NCBI GenBank assembly: GCA_947626575.1 | Contig: CANQSR010000002.1 | Location: forward strand, 1 to 64,000 | Origin: an uncultured Clostridia bacterium | GTDB lineage: Bacteria; Bacillota; Clostridia; Christensenellales; Borkfalkiaceae | Reading direction: 5' to 3' | Length of the DNA: 64,000 nucleotides | Shown here: positions 30,989 to 38,567 of the stretch, one piece after another | Position numbering within the stretch: the first letter of the stretch is position 1 | Layout: every line of letters starts with the position of its first letter | Made by a program: the position numbers and the translations under genes | Notes under the pieces: model-generated | Seen by the model: only the letters and a program-made list of their open reading frames with translations | The model's database searches: none | Told to the model about the DNA's origin: nothing

Positions 30989-32268
30989 GGTCTCTCCTCC
31001 CGGCGGACGGCATAGGGACGGAATTTCTCGGAATAGATCGCGGGAATGACGGCCTTTACCGACGCGCCTTCCTCGTTATACTCCACGCTCTGCTCGGTGA
31101 TGAGGAGGCGGAGCGCGGAATATGCCGCCATTTGCGCATAGGGAATGAAGAGCGCCGTCACGATAAATTCATCCCGCAGCGCCGAAAAGATGCGCGCTTT
31201 CAGCTCTTCGAGGCCCATGCCCGTCTTGGCGGAAATGCGCACGCAGTCCTTGGGAAGGCGGACGTCTCCCGCAACGTCGCACTTGTTTATCACGACGAGG
31301 TAGGGGGCGTCGAAGCCGAGTTCCCGCAAGGTATCGAGGGTGGTGCGGAGCTGTAATTCGTAAGGCCCCGTGGCGTCGCAGACGATGAGGGCGAGATCGC
31401 AGTTGAGCGCGCTTTCAAGCGTGGACTTGAAGGCCTCGATGAGCGAGGTGGGGAGTTCCTGCAAAAAGCCGACCGTATCCACCATGAGAAAGGGGACTTT
31501 CTCGATCTCAAAGGCCCGCGCGGTGGGATCGAGGGTGGCGAAGAGCGCATCCTTTACGAACACGTCCGCCCCCGTCATCGCGCCCAAAAGGGTGGATTTC
31601 CCCGTGTTGGTGTAGCCGACGAGCGCGACCGTCTTGACGCGCTCCTTCTTTCTGCGCCGCGCAAGCAACGCGCGCCGCTGTTCGGTATCTTTGAGCTTGG
31701 TTTCGAGCGCATGGATGCGCGCGCGGATGTGACGGCGGTCTGTTTCCAGCTGGCTCTCGCCGGGGCCGCGCGTGCCGATGCCGCCGCCGAGACGGGAGAG
31801 CGCGCCGCCCTTGCCCTTCAAGCGCGGGTACAGATATTTGTACTGCGCAAGTTCCACTTGCAACTTGCCCTCGCTGCTCTGGGCGCGCAGCGCAAAGATA
31901 TCGAGGATGAGCGCCGTACGGTCGATGACCTTCTTCCCGCCGAGCGCCTTGGAGATGTTCAGCGTCTGGGAAGGGGAGAGGTCGCCGTTGAAGAGTACGG
32001 TAAGCTCCAACCCTTCCAAACGGTCGCTCAGCTCCCGCAATTTTCCCGCGCCGATGAACGTTGCGGGATCGACCTCGCGGATGGTCTGGTAGATAGTCCC
32101 CGCATACCGTGCGCCCGCGCTTTGGATGAGCGCCACGGCCTCCTCGTGGAGGACCTTATATTGCGACCCAAAAATGGGTTGTATGACATAGACGCGCTCG
32201 CCCTCGCCCGCCTCGTCCGCAATAAGCGGCACGGAGGACGGCTGCATCAGCGTATCATAGGCATTCAT
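30985..32268 (-). CDS. hflX: Ribosome-associated GTPase HflX
   Basis: A 427-residue GTPase that rescues or splits stalled ribosomes. N-terminal nucleotide-binding domain with GAGKLREL, GGIGTRGPGESQLETDRRHIRARI in the linker, then the G domain: GYTNTGKSTLL (G1), DPTAR, DTVGFLQELP (G3) and NKCD (G4). Starts in a 4-nt overlap with the upstream recombinase gene. Residues about 30-36 (QPIFGSQ) are encoded over a Family B repeat copy. Confidence 0.96.
   Translation of the reverse strand: MNAYDTLMQPSSVPLIADEAGEGERVYVIQPIFGSQYKVLHEEAVALIQSAGARYAGTIYQTIREVDPATFIGAGKLRELSDRLEGLELTVLFNGDLSPSQTLNISKALGGKKVIDRTALILDIFALRAQSSEGKLQVELAQYKYLYPRLKGKGGALSRLGGGIGTRGPGESQLETDRRHIRARIHALETKLKDTEQRRALLARRRKKERVKTVALVGYTNTGKSTLLGAMTGADVFVKDALFATLDPTARAFEIEKVPFLMVDTVGFLQELPTSLIEAFKSTLESALNCDLALIVCDATGPYELQLRTTLDTLRELGFDAPYLVVINKCDVAGDVRLPKDCVRISAKTGMGLEELKARIFSALRDEFIVTALFIPYAQMAAYSALRLLITEQSVEYNEEGASVKAVIPAIYSEKFRPYAVRREERP
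32163..32182. repeat. Family B hairpin, copy 3 (inside hflX)
   Basis: GCGACCC-AAAAAT-GGGTTGT, two stem positions changed to wobble. It lies in the hflX coding region and encodes part of QPIFGSQ, showing the element is tolerated in a gene. Confidence 0.7.
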
Positions 32269-33332
32269 TCCTCGTCCTCCCGGTGCAATTTGACGCGCCC
32301 CGCGACCTTCTTGCGGTTATCCTCGGTGATCGCGGCATAGTGCTTGCGCGTCGTATTGACGTCGCGGTGGCCGAGGACGTCGGCGACGATGTAGATATCG
32401 CCCGTCTCGCGGTAGAGGGCGGTGCCGTACGTGGAACGCAGTTTGTGCGGCGTAATATGTTTGAGCGGGGTGACGAGAAAGGCGTATTTTTTGACGAGAT
32501 TTTCCACCGCGCGCACGGTGATGCGGCGGTATTGGAGGGAGAGGAAGAGGGCAGGTTCGCCCTGCGGGATCTTGGGGTCGTTCTTCTTCTGCTCCATGTA
32601 GGCCGCGAGCGCATCGGCGACTTCGTCGGAGAAGTAGAGGATGGCCTTATTGCCGCCCTTGCGGGTGACGATAAAGGAATTTGCGGAAAAATCTATGCTG
32701 TCGTTGTTCAGCCCGACGAGTTCGGAGACGCGGATGCCCGTGCCGAGAAGCAGGGTGAGGATGGCCGCATCGCGGACCTTGGTGCGCGCATGATAGCCCT
32801 CCATGTGGCGGGAGATGCCGCTGCCGAGTTCCGCCGTATCCAAAAGTTCGCTCACCTCGTCGCCTTCAAGGCGGATGATCTCCTTTTCGTGCAACTTGGG
32901 CGTCGCCACTTTGGCCGTATTGTTGACGGAAATGAGTCCCTTGTTGAAAAAGTATTTGAACATCGAGCGGACGGTGGAGAGTTTACGGGCCTTGGCGCGC
33001 TCATCGCAGGAGAGCATCTTCCCGCCGAACTCATAGCGCGAGAGATAGGAGAGGAAGATCTCGATATCCGTATCCGTGACTTCGTCGAGATGTTCGAAGG
33101 TGAAATCTCTTACGTCCGTTATCTTGCCGCGGAACTTCTTTTTCGCGAGAAAATCAAAGAAAATCCTGAGATCGTAGGCGTAATTGAGGCGCGTCAGCGT
33201 GCTTGTCCGCTGTTCGACGCCGCGGAAAAAATCCTCGCAGAAGTAGGGGAGTTCTCCGAGAAGTTCGGAAATTTTATCGAGATTGCGGTTGTTGCGGTCC
33301 TGATAGTAATCGCCGCTCTGTTTTTTACTCAT
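32265..33332 (-). CDS. Tyrosine recombinase, XerC/XerD type
   Basis: A 355-residue site-specific recombinase with all catalytic residues: Arg201 (LLGTGIRVSELVGL), Lys225 (TRKGGN), His296 and Arg299 (TPHKLRSTYGT), His322 (LGHRDVNTTRKHY) and Tyr332. N-terminal SAM-like domain at about 30-135. It is longer than a typical Xer (about 300) by an N-terminal extension. Position next to hflX and close to lexA, without other phage or integron genes, suggests a housekeeping Xer rather than an integrase. ATG 33332 sits 9 nt after a consensus -10, with no RBS. No dif site was identified. Confidence 0.9.
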   Translation of the reverse strand: MSKKQSGDYYQDRNNRNLDKISELLGELPYFCEDFFRGVEQRTSTLTRLNYAYDLRIFFDFLAKKKFRGKITDVRDFTFEHLDEVTDTDIEIFLSYLSRYEFGGKMLSCDERAKARKLSTVRSMFKYFFNKGLISVNNTAKVATPKLHEKEIIRLEGDEVSELLDTAELGSGISRHMEGYHARTKVRDAAILTLLLGTGIRVSELVGLNNDSIDFSANSFIVTRKGGNKAILYFSDEVADALAAYMEQKKNDPKIPQGEPALFLSLQYRRITVRAVENLVKKYAFLVTPLKHITPHKLRSTYGTALYRETGDIYIVADVLGHRDVNTTRKHYAAITEDNRKKVAGRVKLHREDEE

Positions 33333-33341
33333 GGCAACCTT

Positions 33342-33371
33342 ATTATAACACGCAGAAGGGAAATGTGTCAA
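33342..33371 (-). promoter_or_regulatory. Promoter of the xer-hflX operon, nearly leaderless
   Basis: Minus-strand TTGACA (33366-33371), 18 nt, TATAAT (33342-33347), then 9 nt to ATG 33332. Full-consensus boxes. Predicted leader 2-3 nt. Confidence 0.8.
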
Positions 33372-33397
33372 TTTTACGAAGAGTTGAAGGGGGAATT

Positions 33398-33667
33398 TCA
33401 GAATTTATCCCGCCGCGCATGCGAATCGTAGGCGGCAATGGAGGGGGAAGGGGCCTCCGCATCCAAAACTATCCCCAAAAGCTCGTCGGCCGAGATCTTA
33501 TAATAGCGGCAGAGGACGGCGATCTCCGAAGCGCACGGCTCGGATTGGCCGAGTTCCCAGCGCGCGAGAGAGGATTGGCTGATGCCCGTGAGCTTGGAGA
33601 GCGTCATCTGGGAAATACATCCGTTGGCGATGCGAAGGTCGTGCAACTTTTTTGCGAGCGGTTTCAT
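33398..33667 (-). CDS. XRE-family helix-turn-helix protein
   Basis: An 89-residue DNA-binding protein consisting of one Cro/C1-type HTH: LAKKLHDLRIANGCISQMTLSKLTGISQSSLARWELGQSEPCASEIAVLCRYYKISADELLGI. The C-terminal 20 residues are not conserved. A good AAGGAG precedes the ATG at 33667. It is a stand-alone gene upstream of xer, flanked by three Family B hairpins. Target unknown; autoregulation is common for this size class. Confidence 0.85.
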   Translation of the reverse strand: MKPLAKKLHDLRIANGCISQMTLSKLTGISQSSLARWELGQSEPCASEIAVLCRYYKISADELLGIVLDAEAPSPSIAAYDSHARRDKF

Positions 33668-33684
33668 TCGTACTCCTTATATCG

Positions 33685-33704
33685 GCAACCCAAATTCGGG
33701 TTGC
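33685..33704. repeat. Family B hairpin, copy 4
   Basis: GCAACCC-AAATTC-GGGTTGC, perfect stem. First of three copies spaced about 52 and 63 bp apart upstream of the XRE gene. Confidence 0.85.
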
Positions 33705-33736
33705 ATCGTTTCACGGTTTGAAATAGCGGCGGGAGA

Positions 33737-33756
33737 GCAACCCAAAAACGGGTCGC
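33737..33756. repeat. Family B hairpin, copy 5
   Basis: GCAACCC-AAAAAC-GGGTCGC; one stem mismatch. Middle copy of the cluster. Confidence 0.8.
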
Positions 33757-33799
33757 TTCTGATTTCCCGTCACGGCGGATAGACTGCTTCCGCAAGGGG

Positions 33800-33819
33800 G
33801 CAACCCGAAAACGGGTTGC
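33800..33819. repeat. Family B hairpin, copy 6
   Basis: GCAACCC-GAAAAC-GGGTTGC, perfect stem. Third copy of the cluster. Confidence 0.85.
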
Positions 33820-33941
33820 TTGGCCGTAAAGAAAAATGTCCGCAGGGGAACATTGAAAGGAATTGGAAGCGGGAATCCCGCACGGGAGGACGGGCAAAGA
33901 CCCTTTTTCCCATGCGCGATCGGCAGAGGGGACACACACTA

Positions 33942-33975
33942 AACTATTCGCAAAATCACGCTTTTACGAATAGTT
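33942..33975. repeat. Long inverted repeat
   Basis: AACTATTCG (33942-33950) and CGAATAGTT (33967-33975) are perfect complements; AAAA/TTTT just inside extends pairing to about 14 bp with one mismatch and a 6-nt loop. Not a terminator (no T-run). Possible operator or recombination site. Confidence 0.6.
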
Positions 33976-34230
33976 GCGGTCAAAAAAGGGGTAAAACGGC
34001 AGATTTTCGGCCATTTTTTACTGTTTTTCTTATACTGCAAGTTTTTTCTGCATCCAAACCGTACTTTTCCGCCGCGGCGTAATTTTGCGCACGTTTTCAC
34101 GCGGCCACGCGGTTTTCTGCCTTGGACTTTCCGCCGTTTTTGCGCGCGCAGGCGTCGTTTTATGGCGCATCCATGGCCGCAGAATGAAGGATTCCCCGTT
34201 CCAAAGCCGTAAAACAGCTCAGAAATAAGC

Positions 34231-34252
34231 CTATTATGTCAGACATACTATT
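34231..34252. repeat. Family A repeat, copy 5 (over the GH13 stop codon)
   Basis: Plus strand TATTATGTCAGACATACTA, with perfect core TATGTC-A-GACATA. The TAG stop of the GH13 gene (minus strand, 34248-34250) is part of the repeat. Confidence 0.8.
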
Positions 34253-36068
34253 TCTTTCCGAGGATGCGGAAGGTGTTCGGGCCGATCTCAGGGTCTTTTC
34301 CGACGGCCTCCCCGGTGAAGGCGTCGGTAAATCCCGGCGCGGCGAGGTGCATCTTGTACGTATTGGACGAGCGGTTGCAGCAGACGATGACGTGCGCCTT
34401 GCCGTCCGTCCGTTCAAAGACGAGGCAGCCCGCATCGGCAAACAGTTCGCGGTAAGCGCCGCTCTTGAATACCGAGGGATACAGCCCGGTGCGGATGTCG
34501 CCGAGCTTTTCATAGAAGGCGCGCAGTTCTTCGTCGATGTCGTCCCACGGGAAGCAATTGCGGCAGAACGGATCCTGATAGCCTTCCGCGCCCGCCTCGT
34601 CGCCGTAATAGATGCAGGGAACGCCGAAGAGCGTGAATTGCAGGACGGCCGCTATGCGCAAGAGCGACTTGGCGCGGATGCGCTCTTCTGAGCTGAGCCA
34701 CGTGCGGGACATTTCCTCCTTGTTCGCGGGATGTTTGTTTCCGAGAACGGTGAGGATGCGCGGCGTATCGTGCGTGCCGAGAAGATTCATGAGGACGTCG
34801 AGCGTCTCCTTGGGATAATTGTCGCGAAGCATGGCGATGGTCTCGCGCAGCTGCGTGGTATTTCCCGAAAGCACAAAGTTGATGATGGCATCCTTCAAGG
34901 GATAATTCATCACGGAATCAAGTTCCGCGCCCTGCAAATATTCTCTGCGGACGTCATACGCGACCTTGTTGGACGCATCCTCCCAAACTTCCCCGATGAT
35001 CAGTGCCTCAGGATCCTGCTCCTTGACGGCGCGGCGGAGCATTTTCAGAAAGAAACCGGGAAGTTCGTCGGCCACGTCGAGGCGGTAGCCCGCCGCGCCG
35101 CGCCTGAGCCACGTCTTGATCACGCCGTCCTCGCCCAAAATGAAATTTTGGTAGGAGGGCGAATTTTCGTTGACGGCGGGGAGCGTCTCAATGCCCCACC
35201 AGCAATCGTACGTATCGGGATAGCGGTGGAACTGATACCAATCCGCATACGGAGATTGCGGAGATTGATATGCGCCGACGCTGTCATAGCGGCCGAACTT
35301 GTTGAAGTAGCGGCTGTCGTCGCCCGTATGGTTGAACACGCCGTCCAAAATGATGCGTATGCCCTGCTTTTCCGCGTCCCGTACCAGCTCCGAAAAGTTT
35401 TCCTTGGTCCCCAAAAGGCTGTCGATCTCCATGTAATCGCCCGTATCGTAGCGGTGGTTGGAGTAGGCGTCGAAGATGGGATTTAAGTAGACCGAATTGA
35501 CGTGCAATTTGGCAAGATAGCCGAGTTTTGTGCGGATCCCGTTCAGATTTCCGCCGAAAAAGTCGTTATTCAGCACTTTTCCGAAGTCGTTGGGGCGGAA
35601 ATAGGGCTGCCCGCCCCAATCGGAGCGAAGGACCTTATAGGGCTTTACGGGATACTCTCCCGCCTTACAGAAGCGGTCGGGGAAGATCTGGTACATGACG
35701 CCGCCCTTATACCAATCCGGCGTATGATAATCCTCGCTGAAAACGGTCACCTGCCAGGCGCGGGGATACTGCGTCTGCTCGGCGCGGCGGAGCGGCCCGC
35801 GGCCCAAAAATCCCTCCGCGCCCAAATCAAAGTAATAAAAATACAGCCCCGTACGGTGAAATTTCAGAGCGACGCGGAAACAATTTCCTTCCCGCAACAT
35901 CGGGAAGGAAAACTGCGTGCCGTCGTCACAGTAAAAACGGAGCGTGCAAGCGGCGCCTTCGGAGGCGCCTTCCAATAAGTATGTCTGAAATAGTACTTCG
36001 CTCCCGCACCTTACGGCGCCCTCACGGGACTTACACTGCGGGTCGAGCGGATCATAGTAAAAGCGCAT
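34248..36068 (-). CDS. GH13 alpha-glucosidase/neopullulanase-type enzyme
   Basis: A 606-residue cytoplasmic alpha-amylase-family enzyme. An N-terminal beta-domain of about 115 residues precedes the barrel, as in neopullulanase/cyclomaltodextrinase. Conserved regions: DGVFNH (I), GYRLDVADE with the nucleophile Asp (II), IIGEVWE with the acid/base Glu (III) and LLGTHDTPR (IV). No signal peptide. Last gene of the glycogen operon, 6 nt after glgP, so it likely trims limit dextrins or maltodextrins. Family A repeats lie at residue 24-31 and at its stop codon. Confidence 0.92.
   Translation of the reverse strand: MRFYYDPLDPQCKSREGAVRCGSEVLFQTYLLEGASEGAACTLRFYCDDGTQFSFPMLREGNCFRVALKFHRTGLYFYYFDLGAEGFLGRGPLRRAEQTQYPRAWQVTVFSEDYHTPDWYKGGVMYQIFPDRFCKAGEYPVKPYKVLRSDWGGQPYFRPNDFGKVLNNDFFGGNLNGIRTKLGYLAKLHVNSVYLNPIFDAYSNHRYDTGDYMEIDSLLGTKENFSELVRDAEKQGIRIILDGVFNHTGDDSRYFNKFGRYDSVGAYQSPQSPYADWYQFHRYPDTYDCWWGIETLPAVNENSPSYQNFILGEDGVIKTWLRRGAAGYRLDVADELPGFFLKMLRRAVKEQDPEALIIGEVWEDASNKVAYDVRREYLQGAELDSVMNYPLKDAIINFVLSGNTTQLRETIAMLRDNYPKETLDVLMNLLGTHDTPRILTVLGNKHPANKEEMSRTWLSSEERIRAKSLLRIAAVLQFTLFGVPCIYYGDEAGAEGYQDPFCRNCFPWDDIDEELRAFYEKLGDIRTGLYPSVFKSGAYRELFADAGCLVFERTDGKAHVIVCCNRSSNTYKMHLAAPGFTDAFTGEAVGKDPEIGPNTFRILGKK
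35976..35997 (-). repeat. Family A repeat, copy 6 (in GH13 gene)
   Basis: Minus strand AGTACTATTTCAGACATACT preceded by GCGA. Encodes Val-Leu-Phe-Gln-Thr-Tyr-Leu; the CATACT variant avoids the TAA stop the consensus would create in this frame. Confidence 0.75.
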
Positions 36069-36074
36069 TTTGCT

Positions 36075-38498
36075 TTATTTCACGGGTTTGATGTGCCAGA
36101 TATTTTCGGCATAGTCGCGGACGCTCCTGTCGGCGGAGAAATAGCCCGCGCGGGCGATATTCATGAGCGACTTTTTGTTCCAGCTCTTCTTGTCGTTCCG
36201 ATACAGATCCCCCATGCGGTTTTGCGTCTGCACATACGATTCGAAATCCGCAAGGCACATGTAGGGATCGGCCACGCGGCCGTTGCGCAGAAGGTAGTTG
36301 CCGATCTCCGCAAACGAACAGCCGTTGAAGCCCACGATGAGCGATTCGACGATGCGGCGCAAGGCGGGATCCTGATTATAATACATGCTCGAATTGTAGC
36401 CGTGGTTCCAAATCTCCTTGACTTCGTCTGCCCGAAGCCCGAAGATGAAGATGTTCTCCTCCCCTACCCGCTCGGCCATTTCCACGTTTGCGCCGTCGAG
36501 CGTACCGATGGTGAGCGCGCCGTTGATCATGAACTTCATGTTGCCCGTGCCGCTCGCTTCCTTCCCCGCAAGAGAGATCTGCTCGGAGATTTCGGAGGCG
36601 GGCATGAGCTTTTCGGACATCGTGACGTTGTAATTTTCCATGTACACGACGTTCAGCTTCTCGCGGATACGGGGATTTTTGCGGATATCCTCGGCGAGGA
36701 AGCAGATGAGCTTCATGATCTGCTTAGCCATCTCATAGCCCGCGGCCGCCTTGGCGCCGAAGATGTAGGTCTTGGGCAGAATATCGAGGTCGGGATCGTC
36801 GCGGAGCGCGTTATACTCCCCGATGATGTGGAGTACGTTGAGGAGCTGCCGCTTATATTCGTGCATACGCTTTGCCTGCACGTCAAAGACGGTATCGGGG
36901 TCGATCGCGATGCCCTGCGTCTTTTTTGCGTACTCCGCAAACTGCACTTTCTTGATATGCTTGATCTCATCGAGCCGCTTCAATACGCTTGCGTCCTTTG
37001 TGAATTTCGCAAGGCCGTTGAGTTTTTCCGCGTCCTTTGCGTAACCCGTACCGATGCAGTCATCGATGAGCGCGCAAAGTTCGGGGTTGGATTGGTTGAG
37101 CCAACGCCTGTGCGCGATGCCGTTGGTGACGTTCGTAAATTTCGCGGGCGTATAGTCATAGAAATCGCGGAAAATGCTCTCCTTGATGATCTCGCTGTGC
37201 AGGGCCGAGACGCCGTTGACCGAATTGGAGCCGACGATGCAGAGATTTGCCATGCGCACGGTGTCGTGGGAGAGGATGGCCATGCGCGAGATCTTGTTCC
37301 AATCGCCGGGGAAACGGTGCCAAAGGTCGTCGCAGAAGCGGCGGTTGATCTCCTTTAAGATGGCATGGATACGGGGAAGACGGCCCGCCACGAGGCTTTC
37401 GCTCCACGTCTCCAACGCCTCTGCGAGAACGGTGTGGTTGGTATAGGCACAGGTGGACGTCGTGATATTCCACGCCGTCTCCCAATTGAAGTAATTTTCA
37501 TCCACGAGAATGCGCATGAGTTCGGGAATGGCGAGCGCGGGATGGGTATCGTTGATATGGATGGCCGCGAGTTGCGGCAACAGCGCGAGCGAGCCATAGC
37601 GGCGCTTGTGGTCGGCGACGATGCACTGCAAGGACGCGGAGACTAAGAAATATTGCTGTTTTAAGCGAAGCGATTTGCCCTCGTTGTGGTTATCGGAGGG
37701 ATACAACACTTTGGAGATGAGCTGGGCATCGCTGTCGTCGCGCATGACGTCCGCATAGTTGCCCTGCGAGAAAGCCTGCATATCAAATTCCTGCACGGCG
37801 CGCGAACGCCACAGCCGCAATACGCTGACCGCCTCGGAATCCGCACCCGAAACCATCATGTCATAGGCGACGGCCTCCACTTCCTTTGCGTTATGGTAGA
37901 CCGTCTCCATGCCGTGGTCCGTCCACTTCTCCTCGATCGTGCCGCCGAAGCGCACGATGAACGTCTTGTCGGTGCGCATGGTGAGCCATGCTTCCCCGCC
38001 GGGGAGCCAGATATCCGGCAGTTCGATCTGCCAGCCGTCCACGATCTTCTGCTTAAAGAGTCCGTATTGATAACAGATGGAAAACCCCATCGCAGGATAA
38101 TTCTGCGTCGCAAGCCCGTCCAAAAAGCACGCGGCAAGACGGCCGAGGCCGCCGTTGCCGAGGCCGGCGTCCGGCTCCTCTTCATAGAGATCTTCGAGCG
38201 TCGTCTTGTAACGTTTGAGCGCGCCCTCCAACGCTTCCCCGATGCCGAGGTTATAGACGCTGTTTTTGAGCGACCGCCCCATCAGAAATTCCATGCAGAG
38301 ATAATAGACGCGCTTTGCCCGCGCGGCCTTGGTCTTTAAGTGGAATTTTTGGCGTTTTTCGAGCATGATATCCCGCACGCTCATGACGACTGCCTTGTAG
38401 ATCTGCTCGCGGCTCGCCTCTGCGGGCGCCACGCCGAAATAGCGTGAAAGTTTGCCCGCGATCAGCTCTTCCGCTTCCTGCTGTGTTAAATTTTCCAT
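36075..38498 (-). CDS. glgP: Glycogen phosphorylase
   Basis: An 807-residue PLP-dependent GT35 enzyme releasing glucose-1-phosphate from glycogen. Signatures: EPDAGLGNGGLGRLAACFLDGLAT, DTHPALAIPELMRILVDE, ANLCIVGSNSVNGVSALHSEII, FTNVTNGIAHRRWL and the PLP-lysine motif EASGTGNMKFMINGALTIGTLDGANVE. Full length. GAGGGA precedes ATG. It follows glgA by about 70 nt in the glgB-C-D-A-P-GH13 operon. Confidence 0.98.
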   Translation of the reverse strand: MENLTQQEAEELIAGKLSRYFGVAPAEASREQIYKAVVMSVRDIMLEKRQKFHLKTKAARAKRVYYLCMEFLMGRSLKNSVYNLGIGEALEGALKRYKTTLEDLYEEEPDAGLGNGGLGRLAACFLDGLATQNYPAMGFSICYQYGLFKQKIVDGWQIELPDIWLPGGEAWLTMRTDKTFIVRFGGTIEEKWTDHGMETVYHNAKEVEAVAYDMMVSGADSEAVSVLRLWRSRAVQEFDMQAFSQGNYADVMRDDSDAQLISKVLYPSDNHNEGKSLRLKQQYFLVSASLQCIVADHKRRYGSLALLPQLAAIHINDTHPALAIPELMRILVDENYFNWETAWNITTSTCAYTNHTVLAEALETWSESLVAGRLPRIHAILKEINRRFCDDLWHRFPGDWNKISRMAILSHDTVRMANLCIVGSNSVNGVSALHSEIIKESIFRDFYDYTPAKFTNVTNGIAHRRWLNQSNPELCALIDDCIGTGYAKDAEKLNGLAKFTKDASVLKRLDEIKHIKKVQFAEYAKKTQGIAIDPDTVFDVQAKRMHEYKRQLLNVLHIIGEYNALRDDPDLDILPKTYIFGAKAAAGYEMAKQIMKLICFLAEDIRKNPRIREKLNVVYMENYNVTMSEKLMPASEISEQISLAGKEASGTGNMKFMINGALTIGTLDGANVEMAERVGEENIFIFGLRADEVKEIWNHGYNSSMYYNQDPALRRIVESLIVGFNGCSFAEIGNYLLRNGRVADPYMCLADFESYVQTQNRMGDLYRNDKKSWNKKSLMNIARAGYFSADRSVRDYAENIWHIKPVK

Positions 38499-38567
38499 GT
38501 CTTTTTGTCCCTCTGGTGACTGCGTGACGCTTTGGGACGGCGCGCGCCGCCCAAAGCGTCCGTTTTT

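Larger units (their letters stand above)
33668..34230. other. Gene-poor region with repeats
   Basis: No convincing gene. It holds three Family B hairpins (33685-33819), a long inverted repeat (33942-33975), and AT-rich sequence up to the GH13 gene end. Short open frames here run through the repeats, lack ribosome-binding sites and have biased compositions, so I do not call them. Confidence 0.7.

Noticed and set aside
32265..33332. Tyrosine recombinase as evidence of a prophage or integron
   Set aside because: It is in an operon with hflX and close to lexA, no phage genes, no attC array; most like a chromosomal Xer.
33685..33819. Three Family B repeats as a CRISPR array
   Set aside because: Repeat of 20 bp with unequal spacing (52 and 63 bp), loops vary, no cas genes; copies also lie far away.
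33816..34082. 88-codon plus-strand open frame in the gene-poor region
   Set aside because: Runs through a Family B copy and the long inverted repeat; no RBS and no recognisable protein pattern.
36093..37358. 421-codon plus-strand open frame opposite glgP
   Set aside because: Shadow; the minus strand encodes an intact glycogen phosphorylase.
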